A stretch of 64,000 bases of DNA from Sclerotinia nivalis (lineage: Eukaryota; Ascomycota; Leotiomycetes; Helotiales; Sclerotiniaceae): the NCBI GenBank assembly GCA_029531795.1, contig JAPEIS010000001.1, positions 2,232,001 to 2,296,000 on the forward strand. Direction: 5' to 3'. A model generated the notes under the pieces. The model was not told the origin of the DNA. It ran no database searches and saw only the letters and a list, made by a program, of their open reading frames with translations. The position numbers and the translations under genes are program-made. Below are positions 22,810 to 33,397 of this stretch, one piece after another (position 1 is the first letter of the stretch; each line of letters begins with the position of its first letter).

Positions 22810-24109
22810 GTTAATCGACGAAAAGTCTTATAGTGTCATTCGTTGAAGCTCTGAGAATATTCTGCAACTCATTTGAGACGTGTTGTTCTCGAGGTGAGAC
22901 CCTTGCTTTCATCAGCCTTGCTGCTATGTACCCAAGTGGCCCAAGCTTCAAGTCATCCCTAGTTTGTTTGCATGTGGAAGGCTGTTATCATAAATTTTAA
23001 CTTTCTCACTTTGTCCTCTTGAACTTTTCCCCAAAAAAGGGAGATGAATGGTGTGGTGTTCTCGGGATGTATGTTATTTTTTAAATCCGAATTGTTAAAT
23101 GAAAATCCTAGTCACATCACTGACTTTTCTAGATTGTACCTGAGTTACTCGCGTACTTATTCTCTACGTTCGTTCCATGCACTTGGTTCAGCAAGGCTGT
23201 AACTGAAGGATCTCGCGGTGGAGAAGGAAGAAATTCATTTTTGGAAAAAGAAATACAAGATCTACTCGTGTCGGCTGGACGCGATCGACCGGATCTTAGC
23301 TCGTCTCAAAGTACTCTCCCCTTGTGTACGGACACGGCAACAGAAAGAAAAGAACCAACGATCTTTAGAAACTCTACTGCCGGCACCAGCAATTCTTACA
23401 TTAACCCCTCCTGGGGCATCAGTTGGCAGATCAAATTCCGAAGAGCCACTCAAAGTGATTCATTCCCCAAGTGATTATCAGACAAACATCTGCTGTTGTC
23501 TCATTTAGCAAGGTGGGTGGTACCTTCTGAGGTTGGTGTTAAAGAGGAACCAATATCATCACCTTCATTAACAGACCCCTCTGGCACGAAATCTAGTTCG
23601 AGATTTCTTCGGTCGGGCCGTGTTTCCAAGAAATCAAACACGTCTCTCGACCTAGAACTCCGTCACACAGTAGAACTCAGTCAGACGACATACCTAAGTC
23701 ACGAGGTTCGAATCGCGAGCGCCTGGACTCACGTCTTATATCAAGCAAGAACTTGAGGTCTATTGCACGCGAGGGACTTGTACAATCAAACATCGTCAAA
23801 TCACCAATTTCGAAACTTCTTTCTCGTCAGAGTAGAATCGTGACTTCCGCTTCTGTGCCCAAAGATTGGATTTACTCTCCTCTGTCCGACGAAAAAATCG
23901 TCCGTCACCTGCGTGCAATATTGCAAGCAATTCGGCGTCAAAGCAGGCGAACCTTGCGATTGTGAAGGCGTTGTTCAAAAGCTCGAGAGTTTTAGTGAGT
24001 ACGCATTTCACCACACACACTTTCAACCCAAGGAATATTGATCTAACAGCAGCTCTATCAACAAAGTCTACAAGGAGGATTGCATCAAGAACTTGGTTTA
24101 CTTTTCAAG
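22810..24109 (+). other. Coding-like, frame-changing tract upstream of TGS1
   Basis: Between the divergent GRASP and TGS1 starts lies a tract where protein-like Ser/Arg/Lys-rich sequence appears successively in different plus frames. One stretch opens after a good acceptor (CTGACTTTTCTAG at 23132) and includes LEKEIQDLLVSAGRDRPDLS. Another includes LLPAPAILTLTPPGASVGRS, and later stretches include VKEEPISSPSLTDPSGTKSS and SVPKDWIYSPLSDEKIVRHL. The pieces do not link by obvious introns. This may be a separate frameshifted gene, a multi-intron gene I could not resolve, or chance. The family is not recognised. Confidence 0.35.
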
Positions 24110-24986
24110 ATGGTCGTCAACGGCAGCGCTTCGCATGGACACCCAGCCACGGTAGATTATGAAGAGAGCCAAGAAAATGGTGATCTGGCGCAATTTAAAC
24201 TAGACGATAAGTGCACACATTATACCTCCTTGAAAGAAGTACCTTGGGATCTACATAAGTAAGTTCATATGCTGTGATATTTTCATTTATATTACTGACA
24301 CCTTTCTAGATACTGGCAGCAGCGTTATAGCATGTTTTCACTATATGACTACGGTATTTATATGACAGATGATGCTTGGTTCGGCGTTACGCCTGAACCA
24401 GTTGCTACGCAGGTTTCTCATTACACTCGAATCCGTTTGTTTATCACTAACTGTTCACAGTCAGATCGCCCAGGACTATGCCTCTTCTACGTCACCAACA
24501 AAAACAACTATAATCGATCTGTTCGCTGGGGCTGGTGGTAACTCTATTGCGTTCGCTCTCTCCAATCGTTGGGCCCATATCATAGCCATTGAGAAAGATC
24601 CGTCGGTTATCGCCTGCGCCGAAAACAATGCCTACATCTACGGTGCCACAAACATAACTTGGGTTAACGGTGACTGTTTCGAATACCTCAAGACCCACGC
24701 TTCTTCTATCAATCCTTCAGAAACTGTTATTTTCGCATCTCCGCCGTGGGGAGGACCGGGCTATACCACTGAAAATATATTCGATCTAAGTACTATGCAA
24801 CCATATTCTGTGCAACATATTCACGAGGCATGCAAAACGATGGATATGGCATTATATCTTCCACGAACCAGCGATCTCAGACAAATTACTGCATTGTTGC
24901 CGGAAGGAAAGAAAGCTGAACTTGTGCAATATTGCATGGAGGGAGCAAGTAAGGCCCTCGTGGCGTATATTCCAGCTATTGAATGA
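24110..24986 (+). CDS. TGS1: Trimethylguanosine synthase (snRNA/snoRNA cap hypermethylase)
   Basis: Exons 24110-24258, 24310-24412 and 24465-24986 give 774 bp and 257 aa. TGS1 adds two methyl groups to the m7G cap of snRNAs and snoRNAs, using S-adenosylmethionine in the nucleus. Diagnostic parts are VPWDLHKYWQQRYSMFSLYD, WFGVTPEPVAT, the SAM-binding IIDLFAGAGGNSIAFAL, the acidic AIEKDPSVIACAENNA, and the catalytic SPPWGGPGY. Intron 2 is 52 bp and ends GTCAG at 24464. An AG 4 bp earlier breaks the frame, so the later acceptor is used. The frame continues open upstream of the ATG to an acceptor-like CAG, so a longer N-terminus cannot be excluded. Length fits compact fungal TGS1. Confidence 0.9.
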
Positions 24987-25403
24987 ATTCGGTTTGACCA
25001 GGTTGAAGAAGACGTCGGATATCCGGCAAGTTGAGATGCCTTGAAGCCTAAGGGCTGAGGACTGCGGAGCTGCAGCATGCCATTTCGGTCTATCATGTGG
25101 GATGTGGGGATGAACCCCAAATTTTGTTACATATCGGCAATTCCTGAGGCAAATGGTGGGAGAACAATTTACTACATGAGCAGAGTAGTTAAGTGATATG
25201 CAAATTCATGAACTAGCTCATAATATCACAGCATACATAGCGAAATGCAGGGATAGCTATCACTAGTATTCAAAGAGCTTGACTTAGAGCAGCCCAAACT
25301 ATACACTATGTTGAATGACCTCTATATTCAATATTACACGTTATAAATGACCATAGCCTTATCTAACCAATGTCCGATCACTTCCTGCCGTCCTTGAATT
25401 TTT
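24987..25403. other. Convergent 3' spacer
   Basis: This 417-bp spacer lies between the TGS1 and HPP stop codons. It is AT-rich with no feature beyond presumed 3' UTRs. Confidence 0.5.
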
Positions 25404-26292
25404 TTAACCTCGCTTTAGCCTGGTCTGCATCACTTCTAGTATCGCTCTCTCTTCATACTCCAGTGATAACCAATTGGGCATAACGATGCGATGCTTGTCA
25501 ATCCTAATCGTTCCTTCCTCGTGAGCGGGCTGGATTTCGGTTGGCTCCTCCACTCCAGTAGTACTTTCGGAAGATTTCCCAAAATCTTCTTCGGCCCGGC
25601 TGCTCAGCGAGTGCGGCGTCCACCAGTAGATGGGAAAAGTCCTCTGAATATTGTTCACCACACAAGCAGTAGCAACCAGAAGAACACTTCCCAACACAAC
25701 CAAGGGTATCAAATACCATCCTATCTCCGTGATCTCGGGTGACGTAGCAGCTAACAAAGCAGTGGCCCCAGCTGGTGGATGAATTGTATTGGTCAAGCCC
25801 ATCACCGCAGAAGAGACACCGACCGAAAGAGCACCAGCCAACCATCGTAGATTCTCAAAGTTGGCATTGAGTTCGAATAATTTTGTTATGGCGACGCCGA
25901 TGATAGAGGCGAATAGTTGACCCAGGATTGCATTTCGTGGCTGAGAAAGAGGAGAATCGATGGTGTTATACTCTAGGATTGCGGCAGCGCCCTATCATTA
26001 AAATTAGACATAACGCCGCCTCATGTGGATTTCGGTTGCATACAAGACTTGCGATGACCAACGGAGAGCCGCGCTCCTTAAAGTATGCAGATCGGTAAAT
26101 ATTTTCGACGATTGCAATGCCGCAGAAAGCACCAATGAAAGCCCAAAACCAAATAACAAGACTACCAGTTCGACACCTCGGCTTACTTCGATACCCCAGG
26201 AACCAAGAAATGGGAGTTGGAAGTATATAAAGTCTAGGAGAAGGGATAAAACGATTGAGATAATGATCTATATCGAAATCTAAGTCGGACAT
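25404..26292 (-). CDS. HPP-family integral membrane protein
   Basis: Minus-strand exons 26292-26044 and 25991-25404 give 837 bp and 278 aa. The 52-bp intron has a GTATGC donor. The family signature is in MGLTNTIHPPAGATALLAAT (HPP motif). Four to five membrane helices are visible: SLVIWFWAFIGAFCGIAIVE, SPLVIASLVGAAAILEY, NAILGQLFASIIGVAIT, GALSVGVSSAVMGL and IPLVVLGSVLLVATACVV. After the helices comes a hydrophilic cytosolic-type tail of about 85 residues. HPP proteins are membrane proteins of poorly defined role, and some plastid and cyanobacterial members carry nitrite. I do not assign a substrate. The N-terminus (MSDLDFDIDHYLNRFIPSPR) is the first ATG of the open frame. Confidence 0.88.
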
Positions 26293-27394
26293 TGTTCATG
26301 ACATTTGACCATGAACTCTAATGACCAAAACAGAAAGAAAAAGATTTAAATGAATCCCAGAGATTCGAAATATATATTGCATAGAAAAGTATACAAACCG
26401 TAGTAAAGAAACAAGCTGAAAGTGCGCATAAAGCAAAACGCGAAAAGTCATGTACCAAAAAAAATATCAAACAAAGCAATGAACGATTCACTCCACCTAT
26501 ATGACATAAGGAAAATCCCAAGTCTCGACATCTCCGGTGAGCATAGGTCACACGAATAGAACCAACGCACAACATGATTCACAATTGCACGAAGCGCAAT
26601 GGAAATAGGCACAGACTGAAACAGAGCTGGCGATCCGGAATCCGGGGTAGAGGCTCCTGACAGATTAACAATACATCCACGATATTATGTTGAAACAGCC
26701 CACGTGTAACCTATGGAAAGCGCAAATCTCCGTGTCGCCATTGCACATGGGGTGATGTCGAGATGCCGAGTTTGTGCGAGGGAAGCTTGTTGATGTTGCT
26801 TGTTCGGTTTGGAAGGAGACGCGATGACACATAAAAATTCAATTTCACCATGTCGTGATCGTGATGCTTGGTGCCTCAGGCCTTGTGGCTTTTCCGATGG
26901 ACACCCGATGATCTCGGCTCGATAAACCTCCAGCTTCTATTCCGTGCGGTATCTAAACTGAGATTCCACATTCAAAGGTCTTCAGACTTGGAAGGTCCGT
27001 GATACTCTCTTATTTTTAATTCAGGCCTAATCTTCTACGCTTGGATAAATATCTGGGCAGAACTGCGCATGGTCTTCATTGTGGATGACTGGTTGTCGAC
27101 GATATGTACAGATATGTTCATTCGTTTGCGTAAAGATGGCGCCTTTGAACAGATCAACATTAAAGTATATAAAAAGCACAATGTTCGTCTATATATGAGA
27201 GTCCAGCAACAAACAACAATCGTTGCCCTTGATATCCGTAGCTAAGTATAGCTCAGATCACCGCTTCAATTCATATCTCTCCTGCTACATCTCCATAGCT
27301 TTGATCTGGGTTTCCACATATAAGTTAGCCATCAGCTATATTACTACAACAAAGCTATTCCATCATACCCATTCCACCTCAGCCATCTACAATA
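26293..27394. other. Intergenic region with TATA-like box before the small-protein locus
   Basis: About 1.1 kb without a supported gene. Near 27165-27178 a TATATAAAAAGC sequence stands about 220 bp before the ATG of the small secreted-protein locus. Pyrimidine- and CA-rich leader-like sequence follows it. Confidence 0.45.
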
Positions 27395-27800
27395 ATGTAT
27401 ACATTCACGGTCCTTTGATTCCTCTGTCTCTTCATGACCTCCATTGACGCTATTACCATAACCAATCCGAACAAAATGAGAATATCTTCCGAAAGTGTCA
27501 CAGCCTACATTAGCGTGAGCAGTGTCAACTTTGGCTGATAAACCATGCATTCCCTCCTATCATCAACCAACTAACACCACAAAGCATAGCATCTGATGAT
27601 AATGTAATAATGTACGCGCCAATTCACAGGTATCCAGCAAAACCGATATAACAAACTACTGGAATTGGAGCGCATCAGTCACAGGTGACGAAGTTACCTG
27701 TGGAGGTTTCGATTGGATCATTCTGTATCGCGGCTCTAATTGTAGCTCCAGTGATTCAATAACATTCACGAAAGATAATGTTGATCTAGTTGATGGATAA
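27395..27800 (+). pseudogene. Small secreted-protein gene with a stop codon in the signal peptide
   Basis: The reading frame starts at the ATG at 27395 (MYTFTVL) and meets TGA at 27416-27418. It then continues in frame as a hydrophobic signal-peptide remainder FLCLFMTSIDA and the mature-like ITITNPNKMRISSESVTAYI. A typical intron (27515-27629, GTGAGC...TTCACAG) joins to exon 2 (27630-27800), which holds TDITNYWNWSASVTG, two Cys residues, DWIILYRG and a stop. Without the TGA the product would be about 103 aa. The DWIxLYRG pattern recalls beta-sandwich domains with a DWIGLY-type motif, but this is weak. A TATA-like box and a CT-rich leader precede it. It may be a recent nonsense allele, a readthrough gene or a sequence error. 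Alternatively translation starts at the ATG at 27434, giving 83 aa without a signal peptide. Confidence 0.5.
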
Positions 27801-28108
27801 TTATGCCACGCGACTAAGGTGGTGAGGGCCAGGAATACGATATACTTTCGGAGGGCTGAATACGTTTTGGAAATGGAAATACGCTGACTGATGCTATGTT
27901 TACGGATCCGAAAGTTTCAGTGGATTTTGTTGCTAACAAATTGGAGATGTTAAGGAATGGACAACTCGGAGCTCCTTGGTAGATGCTACCGCTCCAGGAA
28001 TAGTTTCAAGAGTTAAAAAATTATGATATCCGGATCAAGTGAATTAGGGCTGAATCTTCATCCACTATACGAAGAAGCATTATTGTCATCATAATTATTT
28101 TCTAATAT
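27801..28108. other. Short intergenic region
   Basis: This 308-bp region lies between the small-protein locus and the DPH6 stop. A few short open pieces (for example near 27830-27960) look protein-like but have stops. Nothing is supported. Confidence 0.4.
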
Positions 28109-30540
28109 CTACCTCGCATCCTTCCAATAAACAATCACAGTACTTAATCTTCTCCCCTCACCATCCCATAAACTCCTGCATGGTATCACCCCTTTACCTC
28201 CCCATCCTCCACTTAAAAGCTTACTCAAATCAAGAAGCGATGTATCCACATAGACCAAGTGAAGTAAACCGCAGTTCTTGTGATTATCTACAAGAACACT
28301 AGGCTCAGGAATGCTATCGTGAGGGAACGTAAGGACAGTATGGCGCATAGCCGACGTTGTAAGCGAATTGCTACGATGTCCTTGCGTTTCGGTATCTAAG
28401 ATCTAATACGAAAATTGTCAGTCGTTAATATACTTTCAGCAAGCAAGAAAAGGACAGATGAAGGAAGGAGACGAACAGTAACAGGACCATCACAGATCCC
28501 CAAATGCGCATGCCATTCTACTTCGCTCTCACGGGGCAAAGAATCAACTTCCGCAGTCCAGAATGGCGGTATGGTGAGGGTATCCGCTTGTAATAGCGCG
28601 TGATCGGGATATTTGGTAGAGGTTGTTTCGGTCGATAAAGGGGACGTGTTTGAATAGCGGAACTTTTCTTCCCATAGATCGCGAGGTTCGTCGTCATCGG
28701 ATTCTGGGGCTTGTAGGGCATGGATATGTTTCCAGGCTTGGTAGGCGATTTTTGAGCGGGTGGATGGGGAATATTGGTCGCTGGGATGGTGGGAGGGAAT
28801 GTAGATGCAGGCGCTGGTGAACCATTTGATGGATGTAGCGTCTGCGATACGAAGGAGATGTTGGAGGGAGAGAACTGTGGAGATGTGAAAGGTAGGTGAT
28901 GATAGAATTGGGGTGTGGGATGATGAGGTGGGGAGAAGCATGGTGTGAGGGATTAGAGGGATTTGCCCCGCGATAGTGAAAGATTGAGAGGATGATTGCG
29001 AGAAGGGAAGTGAACTGGCTTGTGAGTAAGGTCCAATATTTGCAGGGGCCCAGTAGGAACGTGATTGTACGTGTAGAGCTTTGCGGGGTGGTGAGCTGGC
29101 TGATGGAATATGGAGTGTGAGATGAATCATTAGGGATTTGTTCAGGGGCATCGAGGAGCCACAGGAGATAGTTACACGAGATGGGGGATTGGGATGTGGA
29201 AAGAGAGTGCCGTAAATCTGTAAATGTATTAGAGATATATGTTCATGGGTCATTAAGCTTGGGGCCGATAGTACCTTGTTGATTGTTGTGAAATCTTCCA
29301 TTGAGCGTAGCATAATCATGGTGGAAACGATGTCGGTGGTTGACAGTGATGCGTGATCAAGTCGCTCTCTTATCGTTTCAAGAACACTTTCCGCTTCCTT
29401 CGATATTGATGAACAAGAATCACTTTCTGGCACAATTGTCCAATGTAGCATGTTACTGTTTTCAACACTGTTAGGATCAGGGGATTTGAGCTCCCACGCT
29501 GATGATGTCGGTGATTCGACGTCCGCCGTACTCGATGTGGAAAGGTCGTGGAAATCCTTGTTATTTTCCAACGCAGATAGGATCTCCAACGACCTTTGAT
29601 CTAGCAATTCTGGCACTCGACAGGATATCTCGTCATCCTCACCGATTTCTTTATCCACCAAAGACGCATCACTTATCTGCAACCAAGCAGATCCTCCACC
29701 TTCCCGGACGATCCTCGAATTTTTCATCTCAACCTCTATCTTTTTTTTAAACAACCACCTTGGCCCATCCACAACCAGCGTCTCGAATTCTCCACCCTCA
29801 CCCAATACAGCTCCATCACCATCAACACTAAATCTCTTCATAGCTCTCTCCACTCTGCGCATTCCCTTCTCACTCGCAACATTTTCCCACAAAAAGCTCT
29901 CATCGAGCCCACCACTCGCGACCTTGATAATCCTCGCATCTAACCCTACAGCTTCCATATCCCGGAGAAGGGAAATTTGCATCCCAGGTGACAGACTCGG
30001 GTATTGCCACAAGAAGGAGAGAGGAATCAGTCCCAATCGTAATGCTACCGACTCCACGCGCGTTCGTTGATAAGTGGAGAGTATAGCGCCCGTACTAAGA
30101 GCATTTGCTTCAGGGTGAGCATCCATAATGCGTCTCAACAAGGGAACTAGAGATTCCGTCTCATCCTCACCCTTATCCTCATCCGCGTGACTCTCCTTTC
30201 CTACCAACTTCCCAGCCCCAGAACTCGTGAAATCCGCATGTCCATAACTTGTCCCTGTCTGAACAGCACCTCCAACAATAGCCTGTCGATATAGCGGAAT
30301 ACCCAACGCCTCCTCGTATAATGGTATCACTGTATGCCCTACAGTCTGATACATGAAGCTATTGAGGTCATTTTCATCCTTGTGGATGTTATTGTTTTCT
30401 TTTGTTTGAGGCTCAGTGACGGGTGGATGGAGATTCCCTAAAGCGATGACTTTGTGTCCATTTTTAATGCAATGTATTGTTGAAAAGAAACTGTCTTTTC
30501 CACCTGATATCAAGGCGATTATGTTGAGAGACTCGGACAT
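28109..30540 (-). CDS. DPH6: Diphthine-ammonia ligase DPH6 with RidA-like C-terminal domains
   Basis: The main minus-strand exon starts at the ATG at 30540 and stays open to 28396. DPH6 performs the last, ATP-dependent amidation of diphthamide on translation elongation factor 2. The N-terminal ATP-pyrophosphatase domain shows the P-loop SGGKDSFFS, VGHTVIPLYEEALGIPLYRQ, the SYGH region, TRVESVALRLGLIPLSFLWQ and the EGGEFETLVVDGP motif. From about residue 370 onwards are two RidA/YjgF-type domains (ESVLETIRERLDHASLSTTD; YWAPANIGPYSQA), the usual fungal and plant fusion. A C-terminal exon 28402-28109 follows with MRHTVLTFPHDSIPEPSV and ending VIVYWKDAR. An intron 28476-28403 (GTTCGT...ATTAG) keeps phase and gives about 785 aa. 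That junction is inferred. Without splicing the ORF stops at 28396. Confidence 0.88.
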
Positions 30541-31359
30541 GGTTCTTTGTTATATTGGTAGTGTCAAGATGCAGAATTTGCTCGCGACAACATTTGCTGG
30601 GGAAGGATAGTTATAATTTATTCAGAGAGTAAAAATTGGTGTGTTAAATGACATACATTGGGATGCATTCGAGTTTTCTGTCAGGCAAAAATGAGAGAAC
30701 TTGTGAATTGATTAATGCCTCAGGCAAGTACTAAACGTGAGTTTTGATTCAAAGTAGGCAGGCCATCACAATTATCAGGTCACTTTGGGTAATTCCATGA
30801 TAAGGGGAATGTTTATGTTTATGTTTGTAATGTGTATTGTGTGTTATTTGTAGTCTGTTGGTATATCTCAACATTCTGGCCAGCACAAGGCAAGACCCAA
30901 AAGCTACCTAAGTTGTTCTGAAGAAAAAATTGTAAAGCAAAAGATCAGAGACGGTCGCCCGCTTTCCATCCACAGCTCCCCTGATGGTTATTACAACGAC
31001 TGTAAGAAAAGTGAATCCCCTTGCCTCCCATCATCAAAATACACGGCTCGAAAGTTTGCTCCACCAGACCATCGATCATCACGCTAAATTGACAAGTGAT
31101 ACAAAGTTAAAAAAGTAAAGTAAAATACAAGAATGGTGGAAAAAGTGTCTGCAAATAGCAGCACATACACGGGACAGTGACTTTTGTGTTTCAAGCAACC
31201 CTCCCAAATCATCATGACAGCGTCAATGTAACCTTTATCCCTAACGACCAATCACATAACAAGTGAAGGTCCGAATATGAGCGCCGGATGTGTAACTTTT
31301 GTGTTCGTAAGATTCGTAAACGGCGTACTTCGGCCAATCAAGTATTCATACATCAGTAT
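30541..31359. other. Intergenic region between DPH6 and MSN2-like gene
   Basis: This 819-bp region holds the DPH6 promoter and the 3' end of the zinc-finger gene. No further feature is supported. Confidence 0.5.
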
Positions 31360-33397
31360 TTACTCCGACCTCTTGCGCTTCTTGCGGGATTGGCTATCGG
31401 AATCGCTATCGGTACCACTGCTTTCACTGCCGGATGCGCCAGCGGCCGCGGCAAAGAGTGCGCTGCCAAGGGCTCTTATTTGCTCTCCATCGCTGCCAGA
31501 TTCCATGTCGCCGGGAACTTCACCATCTTCCAATACGCCCATGACGATGGCACCACTTCCGTGGGTGCGCGAGTGTTGAGATAAATTGTCGCTGCGGGAG
31601 AACTTCTTGCCGCACTCATGGCATTCGAATGGCTTTTCTTGAGTGTGGAGGGATCTGTAATGGCGTTTCAAATGTTCCTGTCTGCGGAAACGCCTGTTGC
31701 AAAGTTCGCAGTGGAAAGTCTTAGAAGGATCTTCAGTTAAGGATTGTTTGCGACCGCGACGATTGACTGGTGCTTGATGAGTGTTGGCAGCGTCTGATCC
31801 TGATGAACCCATCATGTTGTTGCTTTCCGAAGAACCGGATTGACTTGGAGCGGCGGAGGTTTGTTGATGGTCGGCAGAAGTCTCTTGTGGCTGAGCACCG
31901 GATAGATTATTCATTGGGACAGTGAATTTTCGAGAACGGACCATGGAATCAAATTCCGAACTGTCTTCGTCACAATGAACGATCTTGGATTTCTTGGTAC
32001 GCTTTTCCTTTTTGGGTTCTGCTTCGGAGCCCGAAGCAGGTGGACTTGGAAGGCACGCGACTGCAAATCTTTCGGTCTCTAGATCATCAAAATCCTCGAA
32101 ATCGTCTTCACTAATAAATGTCTCTGATATAGGGGAAACGAGATCAGATACAGTTCGTTGTCTTTTATTACCGAAGAATTGGACGTTGTCAGTAGAAGGG
32201 AAGTTCACGAGACCATTAACGAATTCGTCTTCAGAATCGAGATCTGAAATATGGTCAAAGGTAGGGAGGCCGTGGTTGGATGTGGTGGTTGTGAAATCGA
32301 AAGTATTCGCACGTGTTTCGATTTTGGCGAATGCGTCACTACCCCCTAACATGTATTGGTGTTCTTCGTCCTCAGAGCAAAGTGTTGGTAAGGTCGACGC
32401 TGAGAATTCACGAGCCGAACTCAAAATTGGATTTGAAGTAGGAGGTAAAATTGAGGAATTAACTGTGAGATTTCTGGGATCACAGAAGTCGAAATCGGAT
32501 TGTTCAGATGTGACGGAGCGAGAATAAGGGGAAGGAGAAGGTGAAAGCGAAGGGCAAGAAGTGGCAGATAGGAGTTCATTAGCGTGAGAGCTAAGCGAGG
32601 TTGGGTGGATGAACACTGAAAATTGGTAGCCTCGTCAGTATGTGTATTCAAGGGGAGGAGAGAATGAGAAATCGTGTAAGTGGAAATCAATTCTCTTTTG
32701 AAATAAATGCAACAAAATTGTTCTTGTTGTTGATTAACAGTAACAATTTGTGTGCAATTATTCAGATTGATTATCGGTATTCATTGTCGTTATCCGTCTT
32801 CACAATGCAGAGGTGGTAAGGATAAAAAGTAATCAATGATAACATACCTGGTGTCATAGGTGGAGACCCGCAACGAGCCCATTCACCGGCAAGATTCTCC
32901 GATTGAACTTCACTCTCACATCCTTCCTTAACACCTTCGAAACTCTCGGCACCAAAAAATACACTGTTTACTGGAGTGGGTAGAATGTCACAGCTAGATG
33001 GGCTGCTCATGACACTTCCAGATGCTGAAAGAGGTGGGGTTGCAGGGTAATAATACATGTCGTGTTCGTTTTCCGAGTCCAGGATCAATCTTGGGGAGTG
33101 GTCTTGGATCAAGATCGTGGGCTTTTGGTACATTGGTCGTGGAGAAGCCATTGGTGTTATGTTTCCAAAGTATCCAGAGTTGAAGATCTTCTGCTGCATC
33201 GAAGGTTGCGAGGAAGAGGAGTTTGGTCTGGAGTACATTGGTGTTGAGGGCATTGATTGAGCATGCTGATGATACATAGGCATTGGCATATGGCTTGGTT
33301 GTTGAGAGAAGTGACCATGTTGACGGTTGTCTGATTTTGGGTCTGGGTTGTAGTAGAAAAATGGGGATTGTCCCATTGATTGCGCGTAATAGTCCAT
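31360..33397 (-). CDS. MSN2: MSN2/seb1-type C2H2 stress-response transcription factor
   Basis: Minus-strand exons 33397-32848 and 32615-31360 are joined across a 232-bp intron (GTATGT...TTTCAG), giving 1806 bp and 601 aa. Two C2H2 fingers lie at about residues 486-535: [20 protein letters not shown] plus LH, and [20 protein letters not shown] plus H. The QEHLKRH and RSDNLSQH recognition helices are those of Msn2/Msn4 and Trichoderma seb1, which bind the stress response element AGGGG. The N-terminal half is Gln/Pro/Ser/Tyr-rich, with an acidic middle ([11 protein letters not shown]) that could activate transcription. The C-terminus ends in a basic RKKRKRSE, a likely nuclear signal. Upstream lies 14 kb without an intact gene. 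Confidence 0.9.

Noticed and set aside
23700..23730. tRNA-like B box (GGTTCGAATCG)
   Set aside because: No acceptor stem, A box or anticodon arm can be folded around it. It sits in a Ser/Arg-rich coding-like tract.
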